This document shows positions 9,227 to 18,463 of a DNA stretch of 64,000 nucleotides, in pieces. The stretch is from Paraburkholderia sp. BL25I1N1 (GTDB lineage Bacteria; Pseudomonadota; Gammaproteobacteria; Burkholderiales; Burkholderiaceae). A model generated the notes under the pieces. The model was not told the origin of the DNA, did not search any database, and was given only the letters and a program-made list of their open reading frames with translations. Both the position numbers and the translations under genes were made by a program. Numbering within the stretch: position 1 is the stretch's first letter; each line of letters starts with the position of its first letter. The DNA lies in contig NZ_PVZB01000014.1 of assembly GCF_003002025.1 (NCBI RefSeq), forward strand, positions 62,001 through 126,000. The letters run 5' to 3'.

Positions 9227-9951
9227 CAGATCATCCCGCCGTTGACGCCGATCACCTGACGCGTGACATACGAGGCCGCATCCGACATCAGGAAGCTGAC
9301 CACGGACGCCACCTCGGCAGGCTGGCCGACGCGGTTCATCGGCACCGTCTTGAGCGCCTGCTCGAGCGGCATTTCATCGAGCATGCCGGTCTCGATCAGA
9401 CCCGGCGCCACGCAATTGACGGTGATGTTGCGCGACGCCAGTTCGACGGCGAGCGCCTTGCTCGCGCCGATCAGGCCGGCCTTCGCCGCGCTGTAGTTGA
9501 CCTGGCCGCGATTGCCCATCACGCCGGACACCGAAGCAATCGTGACGATGCGGCCGCCCTTGCGGGCGCGCACCATCGGCATGGTCAACGGATGGACCAC
9601 GTTATAGAACGAGTCGAGACCGGTTTCGATCACGATGTCCCAATCTTCTTCGGTGAGCGCGGGGAACGCGGCGTCGCGCGTCACGCCCGCGCTGCACACA
9701 ATGCCGTAATACGGGCCGTTCGCCGCAACGTCCGCTTCGAGCACTTCGCGGCACACCGCGCGCTCGCGCACGTCGAATTGCAGCACGCGCGCCGTGCCGC
9801 CTTGAGCGGCGATGCCCGTCGCCACCGCATCCGCTTCGCTGCGCCCCGTGCGGCAATGCACGGACACCGCGAAACCATCGGCGGCCAATTTGTACGCAAT
9901 CGCGCGGCCGATGCCGCGGCTTGCGCCGGTAACGAGAACACGCCGGCTCAT
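9226..9951 (-). CDS. 3-oxoacyl-ACP reductase (FabG-like) of the polyene cluster
   Basis: 241-residue short-chain dehydrogenase with the NADP(H)-binding TGASRGIG motif (8-15) and the catalytic S140, Y153 and K157 (NYSAAKAG). Start at ATG 9951 has AGGGAG about 9 nt upstream and overlaps the dehydratase stop, which rules out the longer ORF reaching 10254. Reduces the 3-keto group after each condensation so that the dehydratase can form the next double bond. Family and role are well supported by the adjoining KS and DH genes. Confidence 0.93.
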   Translation of the reverse strand: MSRRVLVTGASRGIGRAIAYKLAADGFAVSVHCRTGRSEADAVATGIAAQGGTARVLQFDVRERAVCREVLEADVAANGPYYGIVCSAGVTRDAAFPALTEEDWDIVIETGLDSFYNVVHPLTMPMVRARKGGRIVTIASVSGVMGNRGQVNYSAAKAGLIGASKALAVELASRNITVNCVAPGLIETGMLDEMPLEQALKTVPMNRVGQPAEVASVVSFLMSDAASYVTRQVIGVNGGMI

Positions 9952-10469
9952 GAACTGAAACTCCCTTCGATGAATGACTGAAAATCGCGCGGTTGAAAGA
10001 CCTTGATGACGGCTTCGGCGCACACCGCGTCGCCGTGCCGGATCATGCATTCGTAGGCGCCATGACCCTCTTCGCTGCGCAGCAGTTCCACCACGTGGAC
10101 CGACAACTGCGCGCCGCCCTCGAACGACGGCTGCAATGCCTTGTAGCTGCGCGAGCCGAGCAGCACGCCGGGCCGCGCGCGGCCGCCGCCGCGCATGGCC
10201 AGCAACGCGACGTGCGCGGCGATCGCCTGCGCCATCAGTTCGATGCCGATCCACGCGGGCATCGCGCCATCGGCGTCGGCATACCAGGCGTCGGCTCGCA
10301 CCGTGGCGCGCGCGGTCAGCGTTTCTTCGCTGAACGTGTCGACCGAGTCGATCAGCAGCATGGTGCCGCGATGCGGGATGATCGCTTCGATGGGCTGCTG
10401 GACCAGTTCGTCAACGGTGGGCGTAGGGTTCATCGCGTGGTTCATCGGCTGGCTCATCGGCTGGCTCAT
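9948..10469 (-). CDS. 3-hydroxyacyl-ACP dehydratase, hotdog fold
   Basis: 173 residues with the FabZ-like PHRGTMLLID box (catalytic His about residue 33) and EVI-type hotdog core; WIGIELMAQAIAAH carries the second catalytic acidic residue region. It would dehydrate the 3-hydroxyacyl-ACP to the trans double bond of the polyene. The N-terminus begins with a short duplicated MSQP, from a 12-bp tandem repeat at the start codon; the first ATG (10469) overlaps the stop of the preceding ketosynthase (ATGA) and is taken, but ATG 10457 or 10443 are possible. A second dehydratase domain is fused to the ligase encoded upstream in the operon. Confidence 0.88.
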   Translation of the reverse strand: MSQPMSQPMNHAMNPTPTVDELVQQPIEAIIPHRGTMLLIDSVDTFSEETLTARATVRADAWYADADGAMPAWIGIELMAQAIAAHVALLAMRGGGRARPGVLLGSRSYKALQPSFEGGAQLSVHVVELLRSEEGHGAYECMIRHGDAVCAEAVIKVFQPRDFQSFIEGSFSS

Positions 10470-11647
10470 CGGGCAAGAACGAGGCTGACATTGCTGCCGC
10501 CGAAAGCAAATGAATTGCTCATCGCGTATTGCGCGCCACCTTGTGGCATGAAGCGCTCGCTAACGACGAGGTCCAGCGCGGGCAACGCGGGATCAGCCTC
10601 GCCGTCCCACAGATGACGCGGCAGCGGCACGTCGTCATGCGCCAGCGGGAGCCACGTGAAGGCCAGTTCGGTGGCGCCCGCCGCGCCGAGTTGATGGCCG
10701 GTCAACGGTTTGGTGCCGCTCGTCGCCACGCCTTGCGGAAACACGCGCGACATCAAAGCCGCTTCCATTTCATCGTTCTTGCGGGTGGCGGTGGCGTGCA
10801 GATTCACGTAACCGATCGCCGACGACGCGATGCCCGCATCGGCAAGTGCCGCGCGCAAAGCGAGTTCGCCGCCCACCCCTTGCGGGTCCGGCGACGAAAT
10901 GTGATGCGCGTCGCTCGATTCGCCGACTCCCGCAAGCCGCACCGCCGCTTCGTCGCGGCTCATGAGGAACACGGCCGCGCCTTCACCGACGTTGATTCCA
11001 CAACGGTTGCGGCTCATCGGATTGCTGCGCACGTTGCTGGTCGATTCGAGCGATGCGAAACCCTGCACTGTCAGCTCGCACAGCGAATCGACGCCGCCCA
11101 CCACGACGGCGTCGCACAGTTGCAATTGCAGCAACCGCCGCGCCGACGCGAAAGCCTTCGCACTCGACGTGCACGCGGTCGAGATAGTAAACGCCGGTCC
11201 ATGCAGGCCGAGCGCAGCGGCGGCGAACGGCGCGGCCGTACCGATTTCCATCTGCCGATAGTTGAAGTTCGCGGGCAGATCGCCCGCTTGCGCCTGATAG
11301 ACGAACGCCGCTTCGGCGGCTTCGATACCCGACGTGCTGGTGCCGAGCACCACACCGATGCGATGCGCGCCGTAGCGCTCGCGCGCCGCCTCGACAACGG
11401 GTCCGATCTGCGTCAACGCGGCGAGCAGCAAGCGGTTGTTGCGGCAGTCGTAACGGGCGAGTTCGGCGGGCGGCGCAAGATCCAGCGGCGTGAGTACGCT
11501 GCCGACGAACGCCTCGCCGATCCCGGTATGGGCGTTTGCCATACCCGGCGAACGAGCGGCGGCAAGCGCCGGGACAATGCTCTCGAGGTCGCCGCCGAGC
11601 GCATTGATCATGCCGAGCGCGTGCAAATAGACTGATGGCGCTTTCAT
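10466..11647 (-). CDS. beta-ketoacyl-ACP synthase of the polyene cluster
   Basis: 393-residue ketosynthase with C159 (ISTACTSSA), H284 (VNLHATATRKND) and H318 (KPLTGHQLG). The NLHATATRKND box is unlike FabF and is typical of the more divergent ketosynthase found in aryl-polyene clusters, suggesting a specialised condensation such as the first or a late elongation step. ATG 11647 has an excellent AAGGAGGG site and overlaps the exporter stop (ATGA), so the 532-residue reading to 12064 is rejected. Cytoplasmic. Confidence 0.9.
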   Translation of the reverse strand: MKAPSVYLHALGMINALGGDLESIVPALAAARSPGMANAHTGIGEAFVGSVLTPLDLAPPAELARYDCRNNRLLLAALTQIGPVVEAARERYGAHRIGVVLGTSTSGIEAAEAAFVYQAQAGDLPANFNYRQMEIGTAAPFAAAALGLHGPAFTISTACTSSAKAFASARRLLQLQLCDAVVVGGVDSLCELTVQGFASLESTSNVRSNPMSRNRCGINVGEGAAVFLMSRDEAAVRLAGVGESSDAHHISSPDPQGVGGELALRAALADAGIASSAIGYVNLHATATRKNDEMEAALMSRVFPQGVATSGTKPLTGHQLGAAGATELAFTWLPLAHDDVPLPRHLWDGEADPALPALDLVVSERFMPQGGAQYAMSNSFAFGGSNVSLVLAR

Positions 11648-14052
11648 GCGGCCCTCCTTGATTCCGATGGCATGCTGATCGGCGCGAGCAGCACCGAGAC
11701 CGCGATGCCGAGCGCGAGTGTCGCGCCGAAACTCTTCAGCGCAGGCATTGCGCTCATGCCGAGCATGCCGAACGATAACAATGTCGTGGCCGCCGAGAGC
11801 AGCACGCCCGTCCATACCGCGCCGAGATCCGCGTCCGCGCGCAGGCAGCCTTCGCGCAGGAACACGGCATAGTTTGCGCCCACGCCGAGCACGAGCATCA
11901 GCGCAAGCCAATTGAACAGATTGAGCGGCACGTGGGCATAGCCGAACACGGCCAGCGTGACGCCCACCGCGAGCAGCACCGGCAAGGTCACGGCGACGCC
12001 GCCGCGCACTTTGTAGCGCAGCATCAGCAGGACGAGTACGAGGGCAAGCGCGCCGCCGAGCCACCAGCCGCTATCCACGCGATACGCGCCGAACAGCTTC
12101 GACACGCTGGCGGCCTTGTCGACGAACACGACGCCGGGCAAGCCTTGCGCGGTTGCGATCAAGGCGGGTTCGTTCTGCGGCGTGACGCCTTGCGGAATGA
12201 CGACCGCCGCATAGGCTTTCGTCGACGAATCGACTTCGCCGAGCCACAGGTGTTTGTATGGTTGCGACCACGGCGCCGCGAGCCACGTATCGACCGTGAG
12301 CGGCGCTTGTGGTTTGGCGTACGCGGCGAGCCAGGCGTCGGCGACTTCGTCCTTGAAACCGGCTTGCAGGAGCGTGGCGCGCAAGGCTGCGCGATCATTG
12401 AACACATGCTGCGCAAGCAACGCGCGATCTTCATTCTGCTGTTTCGCGGACGGCACGAACTGCGCGACCGACTGATAGCTGCCGACCTTGTTCGCGGTGC
12501 CGTTCAATGCATCCAGTTTTGTGCCCAAGGCTTCCGCGCGTTGGAGTACGACCTCGGGCGTCTCGCCGCGCACGACGAAAAACTGCGCGCTGTTATCCAC
12601 ACCGACCGCCGCACGCACTTTGTCTTCCTGCGCGACGAGCGCCGGATCGCGCTGGATCAGCAGATGGATATCGTCGTCACTGGTCAGACGCAGCCAGCCG
12701 GGAATCGCGAGCAGCAGCAACAGCGCCGCCACGAACCACGCCCGCTTGCCGCCTATCGTGCGATGCCACACTGTCAGCACGCGCGCCGCACCTGCGAACA
12801 CGCGCCTGGGACTGCGTTTGGGTGCGCGCGTGAGCAACGCGGGCAGCAGCCACAGCACGGAGGCGAACGCCGTCGTAATACCGGCAATCGCGAAACAGGC
12901 GATCTGCTTGAGCGCGGGAAACGGCACCCATGTGAGAATCGCGTAGCCGAGCAGACTCGTCGCAAGCGCCACGCTCAACGCGGGACGCACCGCGCGCGCG
13001 CCACGCCGAGCGTCCCAATCGCGTTGCGCGCCGAGATACACGACGAAGTACTGAATCGAATAGTCCACGGCCTCGCCGATCAGGCTGGCGCCGAACACGA
13101 GCGTCAGCAGATGCAGCTTGCCGAATATCAGCATTGTGACCGCCAGCGCGCAGACAATGCCGAGCGCGGTCGACACGAAGCCGAGCAGCAGCAGACACGG
13201 CGAACGGAACACCCACATCATCAGCAGCGCGATACCGCACAGCGACGCGACGCCGATCAGATGCACTTCATGTTCCGACGCGCTGCGTGCCGATTCCGCG
13301 TAGAAGACGGCGCCGGTTCGCGCCACGGAGACATCGGGGAACGACTGCTTCAACGCGCTTTCGCCTTGGGCGAGTGCCGCGAGTACCGCGTGCTGCGTCT
13401 TCGTTTCGTAAGCGGAGCCCGGCAGCGTCGCAACGATCAGCACGCTGGTGGTCGCACCTCGATGCGCAACCAGCAGGTTGTCTTCAAGTTCGAGATTCGA
13501 AGTGGCGAGCGGCAGTCCGTCGAGCCAGTGTTCGAGCCAGCCGAAGGGATCGTCGGCGAGCGGCGTGGTGAGTCCGCCGCGCAGCGGGCTGTAGATGCGC
13601 TGGGCGAGCGCGTCATGCAGCGTGGTGCCAACCGTGCCGCTCGCGAGCGCCGCGCGATCCGCGGGCGCCAGCAAGCCGAAGCGATACGGCATGTACAGCG
13701 ACGCGATCTGCGACAGATCGAACGGCGGCAACTCCGCCGTCACCGAACCGAACGCGCCGCTCTTCTGCAAGGACGCGCCGAGTTGTTTCGCCGCGGCTTT
13801 CGCGTGCGCGTCGTCGTTACTGGTGACGAGAAAAACAGTGCGGTCGCCCAGCGCGCTCGCCAGTGTATCGACCGCCTTTTCCGCGATCGGGTCGGCCTCA
13901 GTCGCGGGCAAGAGCGCGAGCAGATTGGTTTGCAACGGCGACGGCCCCGCGAACCGCCAGCCGCAATAGAGTGCCGCAACGAGCGCGAGCAGCAGCCACG
14001 CGGCGCGCATGCCCCACGCCTGTTTCGCGGATCGCTGTTGCAGCATGTCCAT
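11644..14052 (-). CDS. MMPL/RND-family exporter of the polyene cluster
   Basis: 802 residues. One N-terminal membrane segment (AAWLLLALVAALYCGWRF), a large periplasmic loop, then a block of five hydrophobic segments (from about residue 260), a second periplasmic loop and a second block of hydrophobic segments at the C-terminus; this duplicated 6-plus-6 layout is the MMPL/RND pattern. The GEAVDYSIQYFV segment carries an acidic residue within a membrane helix as in proton-driven transporters. Inner-membrane; with the LolA-like protein encoded next to it, it is expected to move the lipid-linked polyene toward the outer membrane (inference from conserved cluster content). Confidence 0.88.
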   Translation of the reverse strand: MDMLQQRSAKQAWGMRAAWLLLALVAALYCGWRFAGPSPLQTNLLALLPATEADPIAEKAVDTLASALGDRTVFLVTSNDDAHAKAAAKQLGASLQKSGAFGSVTAELPPFDLSQIASLYMPYRFGLLAPADRAALASGTVGTTLHDALAQRIYSPLRGGLTTPLADDPFGWLEHWLDGLPLATSNLELEDNLLVAHRGATTSVLIVATLPGSAYETKTQHAVLAALAQGESALKQSFPDVSVARTGAVFYAESARSASEHEVHLIGVASLCGIALLMMWVFRSPCLLLLGFVSTALGIVCALAVTMLIFGKLHLLTLVFGASLIGEAVDYSIQYFVVYLGAQRDWDARRGARAVRPALSVALATSLLGYAILTWVPFPALKQIACFAIAGITTAFASVLWLLPALLTRAPKRSPRRVFAGAARVLTVWHRTIGGKRAWFVAALLLLLAIPGWLRLTSDDDIHLLIQRDPALVAQEDKVRAAVGVDNSAQFFVVRGETPEVVLQRAEALGTKLDALNGTANKVGSYQSVAQFVPSAKQQNEDRALLAQHVFNDRAALRATLLQAGFKDEVADAWLAAYAKPQAPLTVDTWLAAPWSQPYKHLWLGEVDSSTKAYAAVVIPQGVTPQNEPALIATAQGLPGVVFVDKAASVSKLFGAYRVDSGWWLGGALALVLVLLMLRYKVRGGVAVTLPVLLAVGVTLAVFGYAHVPLNLFNWLALMLVLGVGANYAVFLREGCLRADADLGAVWTGVLLSAATTLLSFGMLGMSAMPALKSFGATLALGIAVSVLLAPISMPSESRRAA

Positions 14053-14732
14053 TACGGCGCTCCGAGCAGACCGCGTTCAGCCGCGGTGAGTTCGGTCACG
14101 GCCGCGCTCTTCGTGAAGTCGAGTTGCGTGATGTCGCCGTTCGCGAGCGTAATGCGCAAGCGCTGCAGATAGTCGCCGCCGTTCATCTCCAGACCTTTGA
14201 TCGACTGCGCGATCTGCGGCTGGTTCGGCGTGAGTTGCATGCGCCATTGCGCGGCGCTGCCTTCGGCCTGCACGTCGAATTGCGAGTACAGCGCCGATAG
14301 ATCGCCACCGAGCATCGCGCGCATCATCTTCGAGACTTGCGCGACGCCGCGCGTGCCCTGCGCGCTGTGGGCCGTGACGCGCTGGCCGTTGGCGTTGACT
14401 TCGGTTACGCCGGCATCGGTGATCACGTAGGTGGCTTTGTACGGCGTGTCGATCTGCCAGATCACGCCGCGTTCGCGGAAGAACAGAAGTGAGCCGGTGC
14501 TCACCAGCGGCTGCTTCATCGCGGCGAGGGTTTGCGTCTGCGTGAATTGCGCGCGCACACCCTTGGCTTGCGCGAGGTGCGCAGCGATCTGCGAGACGAG
14601 CGCGGGATTGCCGGACGCGGCTTCTTTCGTCGAGACAGGCGACGCGGCCGACGCGGGCTCCGTCGATACGACGGTTGCCGCGAGCACGCTCAGCGCGCTC
14701 AATGCCCCCGCGATCACGACGCGGAAATTCAT
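14052..14732 (-). CDS. LolA-like outer-membrane lipoprotein carrier of the polyene cluster
   Basis: 226-residue protein with a signal peptide (MNFRVVIAGALSALSVLAA...) and a LolA-like body: VRAQFTQTQTLAAMKQPLVSTGSL and FRERGVIWQIDTPYKATYVI. LolA homologues chaperone lipid-modified cargo across the periplasm; this paralogue belongs to the cluster rather than to the general Lol system and presumably carries the polyene lipid received from the MMPL exporter. ATG 14732 overlaps the thioesterase stop (ATGA), matching the junction style of the operon; ATG 14741 three codons earlier is the alternative. Confidence 0.87.
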   Translation of the reverse strand: MNFRVVIAGALSALSVLAATVVSTEPASAASPVSTKEAASGNPALVSQIAAHLAQAKGVRAQFTQTQTLAAMKQPLVSTGSLLFFRERGVIWQIDTPYKATYVITDAGVTEVNANGQRVTAHSAQGTRGVAQVSKMMRAMLGGDLSALYSQFDVQAEGSAAQWRMQLTPNQPQIAQSIKGLEMNGGDYLQRLRITLANGDITQLDFTKSAAVTELTAAERGLLGAP

Positions 14733-15160
14733 CGTCCCCATACGCGCTCCAGCTTCTCGAACACAACCGGCGGCGAGACGAACTGCAACTCCTGAGTGGC
14801 GGCATCGACCGCGACCTGGATCGTATAACCCTTGGTCAATCGCGTGCCGGTCGCGCAGTCGACGATTTCATAGCCTATTTTCAGGCGGTTTTCGTGTTCG
14901 AGCAGTTGCGTGCGCACTTCGATCTGCTGACCGTAGGTGGCCGGCTTCACGTACTTGAGATGCGCTTCCACGATCGGCCACAGATAACCCGACGCCTGCA
15001 TCTCACGATAGTCGTAGTCGAACGCGCGCAACAGCGCCGCGCGGCCGATTTCGAAGTACTTCAGGTAATGGCCGTGCCAACAGACGTTCATCGCGTCGAC
15101 ATCGTGGAACGGCACTTCCACCGTCGCGCTCGCGCTCAGCACTTTGCGGGGATCGGTCAT
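14729..15160 (-). CDS. acyl-CoA/ACP thioesterase, hotdog fold (YbgC/4HBT-like)
   Basis: 143 residues with the 4-hydroxybenzoyl-CoA-thioesterase signature FHDVDAMNVCWHGHYLKYFEIGR, whose Asp (VDAM) is the catalytic residue in this family. It would release polyene acids from the carrier protein or edit stalled chains. ATG 15160 overlaps the lyase stop (ATGA); the reading to 15199 has no support. Sits between the lyase and the LolA-like gene in the coupled operon. Confidence 0.88.
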   Translation of the reverse strand: MTDPRKVLSASATVEVPFHDVDAMNVCWHGHYLKYFEIGRAALLRAFDYDYREMQASGYLWPIVEAHLKYVKPATYGQQIEVRTQLLEHENRLKIGYEIVDCATGTRLTKGYTIQVAVDAATQELQFVSPPVVFEKLERVWGR

Positions 15161-16752
15161 GCGTTCGATCCTCCGCGATAGTCGCTGACCAGATCGCACG
15201 CGGCAATGCGCGCGGTCAGGGCACGCAGTTCGTGTTCTAGCGCGCGGTCCTCGTCGACGAACGGCGACTGTGCGCTTACGCTGTCCATGAACGCCTGCAG
15301 CGGCGCCGGCACCGGCGTTCTGCTATCGATCTTCAAGCGCAGACGCGCGGCTTGCACGGTGGCGAGCGTATGCGCGGCGGCGACCTGCTCGGTCAGTTCG
15401 AGCACGCGCAGGCAGTCGCGCGCGGCGATCGTGCCCATGCTGACCTTGTCCTGGTTGTGCGCCTCGGTGGAACGCGAAAAGACGCTAGCGGGCATCGTGT
15501 TCTTCAAGGCTTCCGCAGTCCATGCGGACGAAGAAATCTGCACCGCCTTGAAACCGTGATTGATTGCCACGCGCGCGGGCCCGGCGCCCGACAGATTGCG
15601 CGGCAAGCCGTTGTTGAAATTCACGTCGACCAGCAATGCGAGTTGCCGGTCCATCAGATCGGCGAGGTTGGCGACCGCGACCTTCAGCGAGTCCATCGCG
15701 AACGCAATATGTCCGCCGTAGAAGTTGCCGCCGTGCAATACGCGTTCGTTGTCCGGATCGATCAGCGGGTTATCGTTCGCGCTGTTCAGTTCGTTCTCGA
15801 CATCGCGACGCACCCACGACAGCGCATCGCGCGCCACGCCGATCACATGCGGCGCGCAGCGAATCGAATAACGGTCCTGCAGACGATGGCCCGGCGTGTC
15901 GTCGCGGCCTGACAGGTCATCGCGAATCCATGCCGCGGCTTCGGCCTGGCCGGCATGCGGCTTCACTTCGAAGAGCATCGCGTCGAAGTGCGCGGCGCGG
16001 CCGTCGAGCGCGACGGTGCACAGCGCAGTCAGACGTGCGGTGAGCCGCGTCAGATGATCGGCGCGCGCGAACGCGAGACAGGCGAGGCCCGTCATCACGG
16101 CCGTGCCGTTCATCAGCGCGAGCCCTTCTTTCGGCGCGAGCGTGAGCGGCGCATGGCCGAGTTCGGCCCACACTTCGTGTACGTCACGCAAATGCCCTTC
16201 GAACATCACATCGCGTTCGCCCGCGAGCGCGGCGGCCACATACGAGAGCGGCGTGAGATCGCCGCTCGCGCCGACCGAGCCTTCCGACGGAATGCGCGGC
16301 AGCACACGATGATTGACCAGATCGGCCAGACGTTCGAGCAACACGGGACGCACGCCGGAAAAACCATAGGCGAGCGAGTTGAGTCGCGCGGCGATCACGG
16401 CGAGTGTTTCCGCGTCGTCGAGATACTGGCCCATGCCGCAACCGTGATAACGCGTGAGTTGCAGCGGCAAGGCTTCGACGAGTTCCATCGGCACGTCGAC
16501 CACGCAGGCGTCGCCGTAACCGGTGTTGACGCCGTACACCGTCGCACCCGCGGCCAGATGGCGGCGCAGAAAATCCGCGCCGCGCTGGATGCGAGCGCGC
16601 CACGCCGGATCGGTATTCAACGCGACCGGCGCGCGATGCTGCGCAATCGCGACGACCTCTTCGATCGTCAGCTTGCGGCCGCCGATCACGACGGCCGCGT
16701 TGTTCACGGTCTCGCCCGCATTCGGTACATCGATCAGATCATGTTCGGCCAT
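15157..16752 (-). CDS. MIO-dependent aromatic amino acid ammonia lyase (HAL/TAL/PAL family)
   Basis: 531 residues. The self-forming MIO cofactor tripeptide A162-S163-G164 is in GSVGASGDLTPLSY, the catalytic Tyr (Y73) in VYGVNTGYG, and NSANDNPL and EAHNQDKVSMG are typical of the family. Histidine, tyrosine and phenylalanine lyases share these motifs; selectivity depends on a residue pair near residue 102, here Tyr-His (RYHGCG). That is neither Phe-Leu (PAL) nor His-Leu (Rhodobacter-type TAL) nor the Ser-His of HutH, so the substrate cannot be fixed. In this cluster the expected role is to make a cinnamate-type starter such as 4-coumarate for the polyene (inference). The gene overlaps its upstream neighbour by 14 bp. 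Confidence 0.88.
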   Translation of the reverse strand: MAEHDLIDVPNAGETVNNAAVVIGGRKLTIEEVVAIAQHRAPVALNTDPAWRARIQRGADFLRRHLAAGATVYGVNTGYGDACVVDVPMELVEALPLQLTRYHGCGMGQYLDDAETLAVIAARLNSLAYGFSGVRPVLLERLADLVNHRVLPRIPSEGSVGASGDLTPLSYVAAALAGERDVMFEGHLRDVHEVWAELGHAPLTLAPKEGLALMNGTAVMTGLACLAFARADHLTRLTARLTALCTVALDGRAAHFDAMLFEVKPHAGQAEAAAWIRDDLSGRDDTPGHRLQDRYSIRCAPHVIGVARDALSWVRRDVENELNSANDNPLIDPDNERVLHGGNFYGGHIAFAMDSLKVAVANLADLMDRQLALLVDVNFNNGLPRNLSGAGPARVAINHGFKAVQISSSAWTAEALKNTMPASVFSRSTEAHNQDKVSMGTIAARDCLRVLELTEQVAAAHTLATVQAARLRLKIDSRTPVPAPLQAFMDSVSAQSPFVDEDRALEHELRALTARIAACDLVSDYRGGSNA

Positions 16753-18463
16753 TCGCGCCTCGCTTGGGGCTGGCCCAGAAATCGAAGAAATTGAACCATT
16801 GATAAGGTGCCTTGCGGCAATAGTGTTCGAGACGCGCGGCATAGCGCTGCGCCCACGCGGCGAGATGCTGCGCGCGTTCACGGCGCGGCAATTCGATGCG
16901 CTCGGCAAACGGTTCGAAATACAGACGGTAGCCGTCGCGCTCTTTCAGACAGAAGAACAGATAGACCGGACAGCCCAACGCATGCGCGAGCACATACGGG
17001 CCTTGCGCGAACGGCGCGGTCGAGCCGAGAAATTGCGCTTCGGTCGTGCGACCCGCTTCGTGCGCGGGCACACGGTCGCCGACGATCACCAGCAGTTCGC
17101 CGGCATCGACGCGCTCCTGCATCATCATCGCGGTTTCGGGACCGAAGTCGCTGACTTCGAGCAGATGCTTCGCGAACTCGCTATTGGCCGAGGCCAGCAC
17201 GCTGTTAAAGCGGCGCGCGTGTTCCGTATAGACGACCGCCGTGACCTTCGCATAAGCGCCCTGCGCGGCAAGCGCGCGGGTCATTTCCAGATTGCCGAGA
17301 TGCGCGCCGATCACGAGCGCGCCCTTGCCGCTCGCCACCAATGCTTCGAATGCCGAAGGATCTTCGAACTTGACGTCGGCATTGTTCACGCGGCCCGACC
17401 ATGCTGCGAGTTTGTCGAAGCCCGATTGCGCGAATGCCAGCATATGGCGATACGCGGACAGCCAGCCTGGGCGCGGCGTGTCCCCGTGCGGCGCGGCCTC
17501 GCCGAGATGCTTGAAATAGTTGCTGGAAGCTTCGCGCGCGGCGCGGCCCGTCAGCAGAAAATACGCGACGATCGGATGCAGCCACAGCGCGGTGAAACGT
17601 CGGCCGAACAGCTTGCAACTCAACGCGAGCAGCGACATGCCCAAATGGCTGCCGCGCTCGGCAATGCGCCACCAGTCCTGTTCGTTTTCTTTGCCCTGCT
17701 CGCCTGCAAGTGCGGAGCGGCGCGGCATGACCTTATGCGCGAGCAGCATCGGCAGACGCCACAACATGCCGAACACGAGCCGCGTATGACTGCGGCTGAT
17801 GCGTACGTTGTCCCACAGCACGTCGAAATGCGAGACGCCGTCGCTTGCATACGTGACGCGCGTCGGAATTGAGCGAAACACCGCGCGCCGCCAATACAGG
17901 CGCACGAGAATCTCGATGTCGAAGTCCATGCGCGTGGGCAGTTGCACGCTGTCGATCAGATTGCAGGCGAGCGTCAGCGGATAGAGGCGAAAGCCGCACA
18001 TCGAGTCGCGGATCGTTAGCGAAAGCGTTTCGATCCAGACCCACACGTGCGTCAGATAGCGGCCGTAGAGACGCGCTTTCGGCACGCTCGCGTCGTAGAC
18101 CGGACGGCCGAGAATTACCGCGCCCGGTTCGGCGCGCGCCGCTTCGATGAAACGCGGCACGTCGGTGGCATCGTGCTGGCCATCGGCGTCGATCTGCAAC
18201 GCGTGCGTGTAACCCGCCTTGCGCGCGGCGCGCAATCCCGCCATCACGGCCGCGCCTTTGCCGCCGTTCACCGGCAGGCGCAACAGCGTGAGTTGCCCCT
18301 GGTACTGCTGCGCGAGCGCGGCAAGCACCTGCTGGGTGGCCTCGTCGCTGCCATCGTCGACGACGAAAAACGGCAGGCCGTGCACCGCCAGATGCGCGAC
18401 GGTCGCGCCGATCGCATCCTTATGGTTGTAGATCGGAATGACGATGCAGGGGGAGAAAGTCAT
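16739..18463 (-). CDS. bifunctional glycosyltransferase family 2 / LpxL-like acyltransferase
   Basis: 574-residue fusion. The N-terminal half (about 1-230) is a GT2 domain: CIVIPIYNHKD, VVDDGSDE, and the DxD-type DADGQHD, then RDSMCGFRLYP. The C-terminal half (about 290-560) is a lysophospholipid acyltransferase domain of the LpxL/HtrB type with GAHLGNLEMTRA (H-x4-E motif) and VGDRVP. Together they could glycosylate or otherwise prime a lipid and acylate it with the aryl polyene. TGATG overlap with the ligase gene fixes ATG 18463; the ORF upstream to 18502 is not used. Such fusions are known from aryl-polyene and flexirubin clusters. Confidence 0.88.
   Translation of the reverse strand: MTFSPCIVIPIYNHKDAIGATVAHLAVHGLPFFVVDDGSDEATQQVLAALAQQYQGQLTLLRLPVNGGKGAAVMAGLRAARKAGYTHALQIDADGQHDATDVPRFIEAARAEPGAVILGRPVYDASVPKARLYGRYLTHVWVWIETLSLTIRDSMCGFRLYPLTLACNLIDSVQLPTRMDFDIEILVRLYWRRAVFRSIPTRVTYASDGVSHFDVLWDNVRISRSHTRLVFGMLWRLPMLLAHKVMPRRSALAGEQGKENEQDWWRIAERGSHLGMSLLALSCKLFGRRFTALWLHPIVAYFLLTGRAAREASSNYFKHLGEAAPHGDTPRPGWLSAYRHMLAFAQSGFDKLAAWSGRVNNADVKFEDPSAFEALVASGKGALVIGAHLGNLEMTRALAAQGAYAKVTAVVYTEHARRFNSVLASANSEFAKHLLEVSDFGPETAMMMQERVDAGELLVIVGDRVPAHEAGRTTEAQFLGSTAPFAQGPYVLAHALGCPVYLFFCLKERDGYRLYFEPFAERIELPRRERAQHLAAWAQRYAARLEHYCRKAPYQWFNFFDFWASPKRGANGRT

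Noticed and set aside
11932..14172. 746-residue plus-strand ORF
   Set aside because: Shadow of the MMPL exporter and LolA-like gene in high-GC DNA; composition is that of an antisense frame.
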